The notes under the pieces are model-generated. The model was not told the DNA's origin, ran no database searches, and worked only from the letters and a program-made list of their open reading frames with translations. Below, piece after piece: positions 48,506 to 58,067 of a stretch of 64,000 bases of DNA. Location of the stretch: contig NZ_JADWYM010000033.1 of NCBI RefSeq assembly GCF_022414535.1, positions 1 to 64,000 on the forward strand, written 5' to 3'. Each line of letters opens with the position of its first letter. Within the stretch, counting starts at the first letter, position 1. The position numbers and the translations under genes were made by a program. This stretch comes from Streptomyces sp. MUM 2J (GTDB lineage: Bacteria; Actinomycetota; Actinomycetes; Streptomycetales; Streptomycetaceae).

Positions 48506-49444
48506 ATGACCAGCGACGACACCGCACGGCTCCCTGGCGCACGCTCCATCGAGACCGTCTCCGCGCTCTCCCCGGACCAGATCGAGGCCGTGCTCGGCCT
48601 GCTCACGGAGGCCACCCGCACCGACGGCCAGCAGGCGGTGTCCGAGCAGGGCCGGCTGCAACTGCGCGGCGGCGAACGGGAGGGCGTCTCCCACCTGTTG
48701 CTCACCGTCGACGGCGTCCTCGTCGGATACGCCCAGCTGGAGGACACCGACCCGATCGAGGCCCCCGCAGCCGAACTCGTGGTCCACCCCGCCCACCGCG
48801 GCCAGGGGCACGGCCGTGCCCTCGGCTCCGCGCTGCTCGCCGCCTCCGGCAAGCGACTGCGGGTGTGGGCCCACGGCGGCCACTCCGCCGCCCGTCACCT
48901 GGCCCAGGTCCTCGGTCTGACGCTGTTCCGTGAACTGCGTCAGATGCGCCTTCCGTTGACCGGCCTGGCCCTGCCCGAGCCGGTGCTGCCCGAGGGCGTC
49001 ACCATCCGCAGCTTCGTCCCCGGCCAGGACGACACCGCCTGGCTCGCCGTCAACGCCGCCGCCTTCGCCCACCATCCCGAGCAAGGCTCGCTCACCCAGC
49101 GCGACCTCGACGACCGCAAGGCCGAGCCCTGGTTCGACCCCGCCGGCTTCTTCCTCGCCGAGCGGGAGACCGACGGCGACCTCGAACTCGTCGGCTTCCA
49201 CTGGACCAAGGTCCACGCGGAGGAGCAGCTCGGCGAGGTCTACGTCCTCGGCGTCGCCCCCGGCAACCAGGGCGGCGGCCTCGGCAAGGCCCTCACCGTC
49301 GTCGGACTGCGGCATCTGGCCGCCCAGGGCCTGCCGACGGCGATGCTCTACGTCGATGCCGACAACAAGGCGGCGGTGTCGGTGTACGAGCAGATGGGCT
49401 TCACCACCTACGAGGCGGACCTCATGTACCGCACGGAGACGTAG
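48506..49444 (+). CDS. mshD: mycothiol acetyltransferase, last step of mycothiol synthesis
   Basis: The 312-aa product consists of two GNAT domains (about 10-145 and 155-312), the MshD layout. Acetyl-CoA loops read LVVHPAHRGQGHGRAL and LGVAPGNQGGGLGKAL. It acetylates Cys-GlcN-Ins to mycothiol. TACGCT (48493-48498) lies 7 nt before the ATG, indicating leaderless transcription. Together with mshA at 11842 this gives two of the mycothiol genes in one window. Confidence 0.93.
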   Translation: MTSDDTARLPGARSIETVSALSPDQIEAVLGLLTEATRTDGQQAVSEQGRLQLRGGEREGVSHLLLTVDGVLVGYAQLEDTDPIEAPAAELVVHPAHRGQGHGRALGSALLAASGKRLRVWAHGGHSAARHLAQVLGLTLFRELRQMRLPLTGLALPEPVLPEGVTIRSFVPGQDDTAWLAVNAAAFAHHPEQGSLTQRDLDDRKAEPWFDPAGFFLAERETDGDLELVGFHWTKVHAEEQLGEVYVLGVAPGNQGGGLGKALTVVGLRHLAAQGLPTAMLYVDADNKAAVSVYEQMGFTTYEADLMYRTET

Positions 49445-49496
49445 GGCCCCCGGTTGCAGGGCCGGAGCACCACCACGGAACCAGGCGGCTGTCCTG

Positions 49497-50150
49497 CTAC
49501 GGCCGCAGCATGCCCCTGCCGAACCCGTTCCGGAGTGCCCTCCGGCGGATCGGTTCGCGCACACTCGCCGTCCAGAGGGTCAGGGCCACGAGCAGCACCG
49601 CGGCCCATCGGTCGTGTGCCGCGTCCCACTCCGGGCTGCCCGGGGCGACGAACAGGCCCCACCGTTCGGGCAGCAGGATCCCGGCGACGACGAGCACCGG
49701 CAGTACCTGGACCGCGATCCTGCCCGGCCGGGTCTCCGAGGAGCGGCGGGCGGCTGCCGCCGCCAGCGCCAGTGCGGTCGCGGTGAGGGCCGCCGCCTCG
49801 GCCGTCACATCGGCCAGCGGTGGCCGCGCGGCTTGCGGTATGAGCAGCAGTGCGGCACACCAGCCGAGGGCCGCGGCGGGGAGGGCCAGAGCGGCGCGGA
49901 GCCAGGTCCTGACCTGCCGTCCTGTCGGTACCGCCTCCGTCGTGGGCCGGGCCGGTTCGTCCAGGAGGAACGTCAGGCCCAGGGCGAAGGCCAGCGCGGT
50001 CGCTCTGAGCAGGGCGAGACCGAGCAGCTGGCTCTCGGCGTCCGGCAGCAGCCTCGGCAGGGCCGCCACCAGCAGCCCCAGCGCGACGCCCGCGGTCAGG
50101 GGTGCGCGGGGCAGCACCCGGGCGGTCGGGCGGAGCAGGGAGTGGATCAC
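49497..50150 (-). CDS. membrane protein at the end of the ECF/ABC operon
   Basis: The 217-aa product from GTG 50150 (GGGGAGG 8 nt upstream) has about six hydrophobic helices and basic termini. An earlier ATG at 50189 would overlap the permease gene. It is probably an accessory permease or immunity component of the ABC transporter encoded just upstream. No family motif is recognised. Confidence 0.65.
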   Translation of the reverse strand: MIHSLLRPTARVLPRAPLTAGVALGLLVAALPRLLPDAESQLLGLALLRATALAFALGLTFLLDEPARPTTEAVPTGRQVRTWLRAALALPAAALGWCAALLLIPQAARPPLADVTAEAAALTATALALAAAAARRSSETRPGRIAVQVLPVLVVAGILLPERWGLFVAPGSPEWDAAHDRWAAVLLVALTLWTASVREPIRRRALRNGFGRGMLRP

Positions 50151-50169
50151 CGCGGGCCCCTCCCCGCGG

Positions 50170-51720
50170 CTACGCCTCGCACGCATCACGACTGTCCTCC
50201 TTCTCCGGAGCCTTCACGTCCAGCAGCTGCGCGACCCGTGTCAGGGAGGTCTTCGGCGAGGTGAGCTCCGCCCAGTGGTCGCGCACCGCCGCGGCGACGG
50301 CCTCACCCGGCCTGTCCAGCAACGCGCGGACCATGGCGGTCTCTCCGGCACTCATGCCGAGCGGGTCCGTGGGGGCGAGGACGAAGCCGGAACCCTCCGT
50401 GCGGTCGTCCAGGCGGACGTGGACGAAGGCACTCACCGGATCCGGCTGGGCGGCCAGTGCCAGCCACATGATCGTCACTGCCCGCGCGTCGCACACCGCG
50501 CTCGCCGCCTCCTCGTCGCCCGCCACGAGGACGGACGCGACGCCGACCGCGAACTCGGGGACCCGGTTGCCGCCCCAGGCGGTGCCGACGGTGACCTGCC
50601 CGGGCCCGGTCAGCGGGGTGAGCGCGGCATCGCTCGTCAGGCCGTAGCGCGCTTCGAGGCGCTGGCGCACGGTCAGCCGGTCGCGCCGGCCACCCGCCAA
50701 CTGCTGCACCCGCTCGACCACCCCGGCCCAGTCGGCCGTGCGACCGCTCCACTCCGGGAAGGCGCAGTACGTGACGGTGCCGCGGACGGAGCAGGACTGC
50801 ACCTCCTCCGGACGGATGGAGGCCGTCGCCCTGGCCGCCGCCAGGTCCCGCGCGTCGCCGGGGGACTGCCCCGCGATGCCCGCGACCGTGGCGGTGAGGG
50901 CCACGGCAGTCGCCACGGCAACCGTGCGGGTCCGCTGCCCGCTCGCCGCCACCGCACCGCACAGCAGCGCGACGGTCAGGCCCACCAGGTACAGCGCGTG
51001 CCACGCGGCGGGGCGGCCCAGCAGGTCGGAGGGGAGCGGGTCGCCACCCGACTCCGGGACGACGGGGGACAGCCAGTGCAGCCAGTGCGGGTCGGACCCG
51101 CTGGAGGGGATGGAGAACACGGCCAGCAGGACGTACAGGCCGACCACGAAGAGCGGGGCCGCGAAGGCGGAGTGGATCAGGCGGGCGAGCAGGGCCCCGA
51201 CGACTCCGGCGAGCAGCACCGACAGCGGGGCGACCGCCAGCTCGAAGAACGAGCCGTGCCCGACCGCGCCCGGCTTGCTCGCCGCCCAGGCGAACTCGGC
51301 GCCGACGACGACGGCGACGAGCCCCGCGAACGGCACGGCCGACAGGGCGTGGGCGAGGGTGCGCCGCCAGGGCTGCACAGGCAGGACGTCGAACTGCCGG
51401 TCGGTTCCGTGGCGCCGGGATCGCAGCACCGCGTGGTTGACGCACAGCAGCACCGCGAGGGCGACGAGCTGTGGCGCCGTCTGGGAGGCCCGGTCGGCGT
51501 TCTGGAGCACGGGATAGTCCGTCATGCCGTCCTGCTCGGCGGTCACCAGGCCGTAGAGGGAGTAGCCGAGGTAGAGGACCAGGAGGACGAGGACCGGGAT
51601 GTTCAGCAGCAGTTCGCGCGCCTCGAAGCGGGCGAGGGCGAGGACCGCCGCCCAGGGGCGGTCCCCGGCGGAGGGCCGCCCGGTGACCTCGGGCGCGGGC
51701 GGCATCGTCGTCATGCTCAC
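50170..51720 (-). CDS. ABC transporter permease
   Basis: The 516-aa product has helices grouped at about 35-260 and further hydrophobic segments, with a large soluble region (about 330-500). GTG 51720 overlaps the ATPase stop by 4 nt. It would form the membrane part of an ABC-2-like exporter with the ATPase. The substrate is unknown; control by the sigma/anti-sigma pair in the same operon suggests an envelope or peptide stress function. Confidence 0.75.
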   Translation of the reverse strand: MSMTTMPPAPEVTGRPSAGDRPWAAVLALARFEARELLLNIPVLVLLVLYLGYSLYGLVTAEQDGMTDYPVLQNADRASQTAPQLVALAVLLCVNHAVLRSRRHGTDRQFDVLPVQPWRRTLAHALSAVPFAGLVAVVVGAEFAWAASKPGAVGHGSFFELAVAPLSVLLAGVVGALLARLIHSAFAAPLFVVGLYVLLAVFSIPSSGSDPHWLHWLSPVVPESGGDPLPSDLLGRPAAWHALYLVGLTVALLCGAVAASGQRTRTVAVATAVALTATVAGIAGQSPGDARDLAAARATASIRPEEVQSCSVRGTVTYCAFPEWSGRTADWAGVVERVQQLAGGRRDRLTVRQRLEARYGLTSDAALTPLTGPGQVTVGTAWGGNRVPEFAVGVASVLVAGDEEAASAVCDARAVTIMWLALAAQPDPVSAFVHVRLDDRTEGSGFVLAPTDPLGMSAGETAMVRALLDRPGEAVAAAVRDHWAELTSPKTSLTRVAQLLDVKAPEKEDSRDACEA

Positions 51721-52598
51721 GCCGCGGCCTCCCCCTGCTGTGTGCCGTCGGCAGCGTCCGGGTCGTCGAGGGTGAGCAGGTAGCCGTCCTCCAGGGCGGG
51801 GTCGAGGAGATCGGCGCCCTTCGGGGGGTCGCCGACGTTGCGGAAGGTTCCGGTGCCGGTGCGCCAGCCGGCGCGTGCGCCCGGGTCCCGTGCGGCGCTG
51901 CTCCACACCCGGCCGGCCGCCCGCGCGGTCAGCTCGGCCGGGGTCCCCTCGAAGCGGACCCGGCCGCGGGCCAGGACGATCACCCGGTGGCAGAGCATCG
52001 CCACGTCCTCGGTCTGGTGGGTGGAGAGCAGCACCGTGCGGCCCTCGCCCGCCTGGGCGATCAGCTCGCGGACACGCACCCGCTGCTCGGGGTCGAGGCC
52101 GACGGTGGGCTCGTCCAGGACGAGGAAGCCGGGATCTCCGACGAGCGCGGCGGCCAGGGCGACCCGCTGCCGCATGCCGCCGGACAGCCGCTTCAGACGC
52201 CGGCCGCGCACGTCGGACAGGTCCACGGCGTCGAGGACCCGCCGCACCTCGCGATGGCGGGCGGTGCGGTCGGTCTGCTCCTTGAGGATCGCCACGTAGT
52301 CGACGAACTCGAACGCCGAGAAGTCCGGGTGGAAGCCGGGGTTCTGCGGCAGGTAGCCGAGGGCGCGCCGGAGGTTCTGCCGGCCGGCCGCGCTGCCGGG
52401 GGCATGCCCGAGGACGGTGAAGGAGCCCCGGTCGGCGGGCACGGCGGTGGCGAGGACCCGCAGCAGGGTGGTCTTGCCGGCGCCGTTGGGCCCGAGCAGA
52501 CCGGTCACCCCGGGGCGCAGGCTCAGGGAGACCTCGTCGAGGGCTCGGGTGCCGCCGTAGCGGAGGGTCAGCCCGGAGGCGGAGACGGTGACGGTCAT
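51717..52598 (-). CDS. ABC transporter ATP-binding protein
   Basis: The 293-aa product has Walker A GPNGAGKTT, signature LSGGMRQR, Walker B FLVLDEPT and the H-loop STHQTEDV. It is of the ABC-2 export type (CcmA-like). The ATG at 52598 overlaps the stop of the anti-sigma gene by 4 nt. It powers the permease encoded directly downstream. Confidence 0.92.
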   Translation of the reverse strand: MTVTVSASGLTLRYGGTRALDEVSLSLRPGVTGLLGPNGAGKTTLLRVLATAVPADRGSFTVLGHAPGSAAGRQNLRRALGYLPQNPGFHPDFSAFEFVDYVAILKEQTDRTARHREVRRVLDAVDLSDVRGRRLKRLSGGMRQRVALAAALVGDPGFLVLDEPTVGLDPEQRVRVRELIAQAGEGRTVLLSTHQTEDVAMLCHRVIVLARGRVRFEGTPAELTARAAGRVWSSAARDPGARAGWRTGTGTFRNVGDPPKGADLLDPALEDGYLLTLDDPDAADGTQQGEAAA

Positions 52599-53443
52599 GC
52601 GGCGCTCCCGTGGGTGAAGCCGGCGAACGGTGTGTGGGCGGAGGTGGAGTCGAAGCGTTCGCGGAGCCGGATCAGCAGCCAGACGGCCACGGCGGCGACC
52701 AGTGCGGCCACGAGCTGTCCGGCCGCGGTGAACGGCGCGGGCGTGCCGTGGGCCCGCACCCGGGCGATCAGCAGCAGTGCCGTCCAGACCACGCCGACCA
52801 GCGCGGGGCCCAGGACCGGGCCGAGGCGGGGGGTGAGCGCGAGCCCGGTCGCGGTGAGGGCGAGCGCGGGCAGCAGCCAGGCCAGAGCCCGCAGCCCGTA
52901 GGCCGGCAGGGCGAGCGTGGCCAGGCCGTTGAGGACGAGGCCCGCGCTGAGGACGGCGACGGTGCGCAGCATCAGCAGCCGGAAGCCGTGCAGCGGGGCG
53001 ACGACGGCCATCTCGTACGTCGGGTCGAGGACGGGGCCGTAGGACAGCGCCACCCCGGCCAGCGGCAGCAGCGGGGCCAGGCCGAGGAAGAGACCCGGGT
53101 TGTCCGCGAGGCGGACCATGAGCACGGTCGTCGTCAGCACGAACACCACCGCCAGCAGCCACGACCGGCGCAGGACCGGGGTGGCCGCCAGCAGCCGCGC
53201 GGAGTGGTCGGAGATCCCGCACCGCACCAGCAACCCCTCGAACACACCGCGCCGGGGCGCGTCCAGCTCGGCGTCCAGCCGCTCCCAGCCGGTGTCCAGC
53301 GCGACCGGGTCGCTCAGGTCCGCCAGAAGGGCGCGGCAGTCCGCGCAGGCGGTGAGGTGGGTGTCGGCCGACCACAGCAGCGGCGGCGCGAGGTCACTCC
53401 GTACGTACGCGCGCAGGTCCTCTTCTGCCACGTGCCACGTCAT
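52595..53443 (-). CDS. zinc-finger anti-sigma factor with multi-helix membrane domain
   Basis: The 282-aa product has an N-terminal anti-sigma domain with the H-x3-C-x2-C motif (HLTACADC, about residues 33-40), then five or six transmembrane helices (about 105-270). It would bind the ECF sigma factor encoded upstream (4-nt overlap) and release it on a signal. The extended membrane part is larger than the single helix of most zinc anti-sigma factors and may contact the co-encoded transporter. Confidence 0.82.
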   Translation of the reverse strand: MTWHVAEEDLRAYVRSDLAPPLLWSADTHLTACADCRALLADLSDPVALDTGWERLDAELDAPRRGVFEGLLVRCGISDHSARLLAATPVLRRSWLLAVVFVLTTTVLMVRLADNPGLFLGLAPLLPLAGVALSYGPVLDPTYEMAVVAPLHGFRLLMLRTVAVLSAGLVLNGLATLALPAYGLRALAWLLPALALTATGLALTPRLGPVLGPALVGVVWTALLLIARVRAHGTPAPFTAAGQLVAALVAAVAVWLLIRLRERFDSTSAHTPFAGFTHGSAA

Positions 53444-53982
53444 GCCAGCGCCTCCCGCAGTTGCTTGCGGGCCCGGTGCGCCCGCGTCTTGACCGTGCCG
53501 GGCGGGATGCCGAGGACGACGGCCGCCTCCCGGGTGCTGAGCCCGTCGATGACGGTTGCCTGGAGAACGGCACGGAGTTCGGGCGACAGCCCTATGAGGG
53601 CGCCGGCGAGGTCCCCGTGCTCCACCCCCGCGAGCACGCGTTCCTCCGCCGACGCCTCGTCCCGGTGCCGCAGCCGCGCCAGCGCCTGCCGCAGCCGGCC
53701 GCGGGCGCCGTCGCCGCGCAGCGCGTCGACCAGCCGGCGCGAGCCGATGCGCCACAGCCAGCCGGCCACGTCGCCCTCCTCGCGATAGCGGGCGCTGCCC
53801 CGCCACACCTGGAGGAACGTCTCCTGTACGACGTCGTCGACTATCCCGGCGTCGGCACAGCGGCTGCGCATGCGCGCAGCGAGCCACGGCGCGTACCGCC
53901 GGTACAGCTCCTCGAAGGCGTGACGGTCCCCGTCTGCCGCGATGGCCCGCAGCAGCTCCCCGTCGCTTCTCGTTTCGCTCAC
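53440..53982 (-). CDS. ECF RNA polymerase sigma factor
   Basis: The 180-aa product has region 2 at about residues 20-90 (FEELYRRYAPWLAARMRS; DVVQETFLQVWRG) and region 4 at about 120-178 (LSPELRAVLQATVIDGLSTREAAVVLGIPPGTVKTR in outline). GTG 53982 has GGAGA upstream. It is the first gene of a five-gene chain joined by 4-nt overlaps: sigma, anti-sigma, ATPase, permease, then a membrane protein. It probably activates its own operon. Confidence 0.92.
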   Translation of the reverse strand: MSETRSDGELLRAIAADGDRHAFEELYRRYAPWLAARMRSRCADAGIVDDVVQETFLQVWRGSARYREEGDVAGWLWRIGSRRLVDALRGDGARGRLRQALARLRHRDEASAEERVLAGVEHGDLAGALIGLSPELRAVLQATVIDGLSTREAAVVLGIPPGTVKTRAHRARKQLREALA

Positions 53983-54539
53983 ATCTCCTCATCGGACGGG
54001 ACCCGCCGATCGGTTCACGCATCCGCCGACGAATTCCCCGCCCCTGTCCCGCTCCCCGCCCGGTACGCCTTCCCGGGGTCCGGGACGTCCGGCAACCCAT
54101 GATGAGCGTCCCGTCCGGCGGGCCAGGCGCCTCCGGCGTAGCCGAGATCCGCCGGAAGGGCCGGGCAGCCCGGCGCACCTGCCCGTCCGTCCGGACCGAG
54201 CCCCGGCCCGGACGTCCCGCCCGGCATCCGTTCAGCGCCGCGCGGCCCGCCTGGTCACCCTCCGTGCACCGCTCCGCGAACCCGGCCCGTCCCCCCTCCC
54301 CCACCGGGCCCGAGCGGTCCCGCCCGCTGCCTCCGGCCCCGGCTCCCGTGCCTCCGGAGCCGCTCCCCGCTATCCGTACGTCATGTCTCCGTAACCATCG
54401 ATTCAGACGAGCTTGCGACGCTCGGCCAATGAAGCCCGCCGTGCCAGAGCCTTCGCCGCCCCCCGAGGGGACCGCCGCCGCGCTCCCGCCCGCACGTTCC
54501 GACGCGCCTGTATCGCTGCTGGCGCGGAAGAATGGGTTC

Positions 54540-56771
54540 ATGAGTCAGTCAGACACCCAGGCACAGGTCCAGCACCCGCAGCCCTCCGTGGGCTCCATCG
54601 CCGCGCACCGCCCGCACATCGCCGCGGGGGCGGTCTCCGACCTGGAACCGGACATCGACGCCGACCTCGACGCCTACGAGGAGTCTCAGGCCGACGGCGC
54701 GCCGTTGCCACAGGGGCGTTTCCTGGACCGGGAGCGCAGCTGGCTCGCCTTCAACGAGCGCGTCCTGGAACTCGCCGAGGACCCGAACACGCCCCTCCTG
54801 GAGCGCGCCAACTTCCTGGCGATCTTCGCCAGCAATCTGGACGAGTTCTTCATGGTCCGCGTGGCAGGTCTGAAGCGGCGCATAGCCACCGGTGTCGCCA
54901 CGCGCTCCGCGTCCGGGCTCCAGCCGCGCGAGGTGCTGGAGATGATCTGGGCGCGCTCGCGCGAGCTGATGGCCCGGCACGCCGCGTGCTTCCACGAGGA
55001 CGTGGCGCCCGCCCTCGCGGAGGAGGGCATCCACCTGGTCCGCTGGAACGAGCTGGCCGAGAAGGAGCAGGCCCGCCTGTTCACGCTCTTCCGGCACCAG
55101 ATCTTCCCGGTCCTCACCCCGCTCGCGGTCGACCCCGCGCACCCCTTCCCCTACATCTCCGGTCTCTCGCTCAACCTCGCCGTCGTCGTACGCAACCCGG
55201 TCAGCGGACACAAGCACTTCGCGCGGGTGAAGGTGCCGCCGCTGCTGTCGCGCTTCCTGGAGGCCTCCCCGGGCCGGTACGTCCCCATCGAGGACGTCAT
55301 CGCCGCGCACCTGGAGGAGCTGTTCCCGGGCATGGAGGTGCTGGAGCACCACGCCTTCCGCCTCACCCGGAACGAGGACCTGGAGGTCGAGGAGGACGAC
55401 GCCGAGAACCTGCTCCAGGCCCTGGAGAAGGAGCTCATGCGGCGCCGCTTCGGACCGCCGGTGCGCCTGGAGGTCGAGGAGTCCATCGACCGCGAGGTGC
55501 TGGACCTGCTGGTCCGCGAGCTGAAGATCTCCGAGGCCGAGGTGTACCCGCTGCCCGGCCCGCTGGACCTCACGGGCCTCTTCCGCATCCACAGCCTCGA
55601 CCGGCCGGAGCTGAAGTACCCGAAGTTCGTCGCCGGCACCAACCGCGATCTCGCCGAGGTCGAGTCGGCGTCCGCGCCCGACATCTTCGCGGCGCTGCGC
55701 CAGCGGGACGTGCTGCTGCACCACCCCTACGACTCCTTCTCCACCTCCGTGCAGGCCTTCCTGGAGCAGGCCGCCGGGGACCCGGACGTGCTGGCCATCA
55801 AGCAGACCCTGTACCGCACCTCCGGCGACTCACCGATAGTCGACGCCCTCATCGACGCCGCGGAGGCCGGCAAGCAGGTCCTGGTGCTGGTCGAGATCAA
55901 GGCCCGCTTCGACGAGCACGCCAACATCAAGTGGGCGCGCAAGCTGGAGGAGTCCGGCTGCCACGTCGTCTACGGCCTGGTGGGCCTGAAGACCCACTGC
56001 AAGCTGTCCCTCGTCGTGCGCCAGGAGGGCGAGACACTCAGGCGCTACAGCCACGTCGGCACCGGCAACTACCACCCCAAGACGGCGCGCCTGTACGAGG
56101 ACCTCGGCCTGCTGACGGCCGACCCGCAGGTCGGCGCCGACCTGTCCGACCTGTTCAACCGCCTGTCGGGTTACTCGCGCCGGGAGACCTACCGCCGCCT
56201 GCTGGTGGCGCCCAAGTCGCTGCGCGACGGTCTGGTCTCGCGGGTCAACAAGGAGATACAGCACCACCGCGCCGGGCGTCCCGCCTACATCCGCATCAAG
56301 GTCAACTCGATGGTCGACGAGGCCGTCATCGACGCCCTGTACCGGGCGTCCCAGGCGGGTGTGCCGGTCGACGTGTGGGTACGCGGCATCTGCGCGCTGC
56401 GCCCGGGCGTGGCGGGCCTGTCGGAGAACATCCGGGTCCGCTCCGTCCTCGGCCGCTTCCTGGAGCACTCGCGGGTGTTCGCCTTCGGGAACGGCGGCGA
56501 GCCCGAGGTGTGGATCGGCAGCGCCGACATGATGCACCGCAACCTGGACCGCCGTATCGAGGCGCTGGTCCGGGTCGTCGACCCCGCCCACCGGGCCGCC
56601 CTCAACCGGCTGCTGGAGACCGGCATGGCCGACACCACCGTGTCCTGGCACCTCGGCCCGGACGGCGAGTGGACCCGGCACTCGACCGACGCGGACGGAC
56701 AGCCCCTGCGCAACGTCCAGGAGATGCTCATAGACGCCCGGAGGCGCCGGCGTGGCAATGCGACACCATGA
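54540..56771 (+). CDS. ppk: polyphosphate kinase 1
   Basis: The 743-aa product starts at ATG 54540 (GGAAG 9 nt upstream); an in-frame ATG at 54429 would add 37 residues. It has the PPK1 layout: N domain (FLDRERSWLAFNERVLELAED), head domain and two C-terminal domains. The autophosphorylated His lies in YSHVGTGNYHPKTARLYED, and the second active-site His in MMHRNLDRRIEALVRV. It makes inorganic polyphosphate reversibly from ATP. The 3' end overlaps the CHAD gene. Ppk is linked to phosphate control and antibiotic output in Streptomyces. Confidence 0.96.
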   Translation: MSQSDTQAQVQHPQPSVGSIAAHRPHIAAGAVSDLEPDIDADLDAYEESQADGAPLPQGRFLDRERSWLAFNERVLELAEDPNTPLLERANFLAIFASNLDEFFMVRVAGLKRRIATGVATRSASGLQPREVLEMIWARSRELMARHAACFHEDVAPALAEEGIHLVRWNELAEKEQARLFTLFRHQIFPVLTPLAVDPAHPFPYISGLSLNLAVVVRNPVSGHKHFARVKVPPLLSRFLEASPGRYVPIEDVIAAHLEELFPGMEVLEHHAFRLTRNEDLEVEEDDAENLLQALEKELMRRRFGPPVRLEVEESIDREVLDLLVRELKISEAEVYPLPGPLDLTGLFRIHSLDRPELKYPKFVAGTNRDLAEVESASAPDIFAALRQRDVLLHHPYDSFSTSVQAFLEQAAGDPDVLAIKQTLYRTSGDSPIVDALIDAAEAGKQVLVLVEIKARFDEHANIKWARKLEESGCHVVYGLVGLKTHCKLSLVVRQEGETLRRYSHVGTGNYHPKTARLYEDLGLLTADPQVGADLSDLFNRLSGYSRRETYRRLLVAPKSLRDGLVSRVNKEIQHHRAGRPAYIRIKVNSMVDEAVIDALYRASQAGVPVDVWVRGICALRPGVAGLSENIRVRSVLGRFLEHSRVFAFGNGGEPEVWIGSADMMHRNLDRRIEALVRVVDPAHRAALNRLLETGMADTTVSWHLGPDGEWTRHSTDADGQPLRNVQEMLIDARRRRRGNATP

Positions 56772-57951
56772 CCTGACGGACCCCGGGGCCGGGACGTCCC
56801 CCGCGCTCCCGGCATCGCCCGGGCAGGAAGGCGCCCCCACCGGAACAGCCCTCGCGGAGTACCTCCGGGCACAGGCCACGGAGTTCCTCCGCGCTCTGCG
56901 CCTGCACCGGGAGACCGGCGGTACGGCGGCGGCCTCCGGTACGCAGGGGTCCGCCGACGCGGCACGTGCCCTGCGCCGCTCGGCCCGCCGGATCAGCGGC
57001 AGCCTGCACACCTACCGCCCCCTCCTCGACCCGGACTGGTCCGAGGAGATCCGCCCCGAGCTGGCGTGGCTGTCGGGGACGCTGGCCCTGGAGCACGCGT
57101 ACCAGGCCCGCCTGGAGCGGCTCCTGGGCGCCCTCCAGCGGCTGTCCGGGGCGGCGGTGGTACCGGTGCAGGCGGGCGCGCCGGGGACGGGCGCGCCCGT
57201 CCCGCCGCGTGCCGCCGACGCGGACCGGGCGGGCGGTGGTGGTACCGCGACACGCGCACACCCGGGCGCCGGAGAGGCGCCCGGCGGCGCCACGGCCCCC
57301 ATCCGCCCGGCTGCCACGACGGAACGCGGGAACCTCACCGTCGGCGCGGCGAAGGCGGGCGCGCTGCTCGATCGCCAGCTCACGCTCGCCCGGACCCGGG
57401 CCCACTCCACGGCGCTCCAGGCCCTGGGCAGCAGCCGCTTCCACGCCGTCGCGGACAAGGTGGCCTTACTCGCCAGCGAGGTCCCCCTCACCTCCGCCGC
57501 GGCCACCACCGAGCTGCGCCCCCACGCCGCCGCGGCCGAGGAACGGCTCACGGACGCCGTGGCCGCGCTGCCCCTGGTCACCGCCGGCCACCCCTACAAC
57601 GCGGAAGCACTGATCCACGGTCTGTCACCGGATCCCTCCCCGCATCCGCAGGACGCGCCCTGGCACCAGGTACGGCTGCTGCTGCGCCTGCACCGGTACG
57701 CCGGGGAGGTGCTCGCCGGCGGCGACGGGACGGTGGACGTGCGGCTGCTCCAGGCCGGCCAGGCGCTCGACCGGCACCGCGACGCCTCGGAGGCCGCGGC
57801 GGCTGCGGCGCAGGCGGCCCGCACGCCGCGGATCGCCCCGGCGACGGCGTACGCGCTCGGTGTGCTCCATGCCGACCAGCGGCATGAGGTGGAGGCGGCG
57901 CGGTACGCGTTCCAGCAGTGCTGGCGGAGGGAAGCGGTGGGCACCGCCTGA
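56752..57951 (+). CDS. CHAD-domain protein
   Basis: The 399-aa product from GTG 56752 (GGAGG 7 nt upstream) overlaps ppk by 20 nt. A helical CHAD domain occupies most of it, with conserved His/Arg patches (LHTYRPLLDPDW; QVRLLLRLHRYAGEVL) and an Ala/Gly/Pro insert (about 145-185). CHAD domains bind polyphosphate, and the ppk-CHAD pairing is common in actinobacteria. It may localise or sense polyphosphate granules. No enzymatic motif is present. Confidence 0.87.
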   Translation: MAMRHHDLTDPGAGTSPALPASPGQEGAPTGTALAEYLRAQATEFLRALRLHRETGGTAAASGTQGSADAARALRRSARRISGSLHTYRPLLDPDWSEEIRPELAWLSGTLALEHAYQARLERLLGALQRLSGAAVVPVQAGAPGTGAPVPPRAADADRAGGGGTATRAHPGAGEAPGGATAPIRPAATTERGNLTVGAAKAGALLDRQLTLARTRAHSTALQALGSSRFHAVADKVALLASEVPLTSAAATTELRPHAAAAEERLTDAVAALPLVTAGHPYNAEALIHGLSPDPSPHPQDAPWHQVRLLLRLHRYAGEVLAGGDGTVDVRLLQAGQALDRHRDASEAAAAAAQAARTPRIAPATAYALGVLHADQRHEVEAARYAFQQCWRREAVGTA

Positions 57952-58067
57952 GGCGGGCACCCTCGGGTGGTGCGGTGGCCGCCACGAACGGCGGCGGTGA
58001 GGCGATACGCGAGCGCAGGCGGAACGACCAGGTCGAGCGACCGGACCGAGGAGGCGGTGAGCGCCCG

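Noticed and set aside
54099..54539. 147-residue N-terminal extension of polyphosphate kinase
   Set aside because: Most of it is low-complexity Pro/Arg/Ser antisense to the sigma-factor promoter region. Only the last 37 residues (from ATG 54429) are a plausible alternative start.
57952..58067. N-terminal extension of the Nudix protein
   Set aside because: In-frame upstream sequence is Arg/Gly-rich and not family-like; GTG 58068 fits the Nudix domain start.
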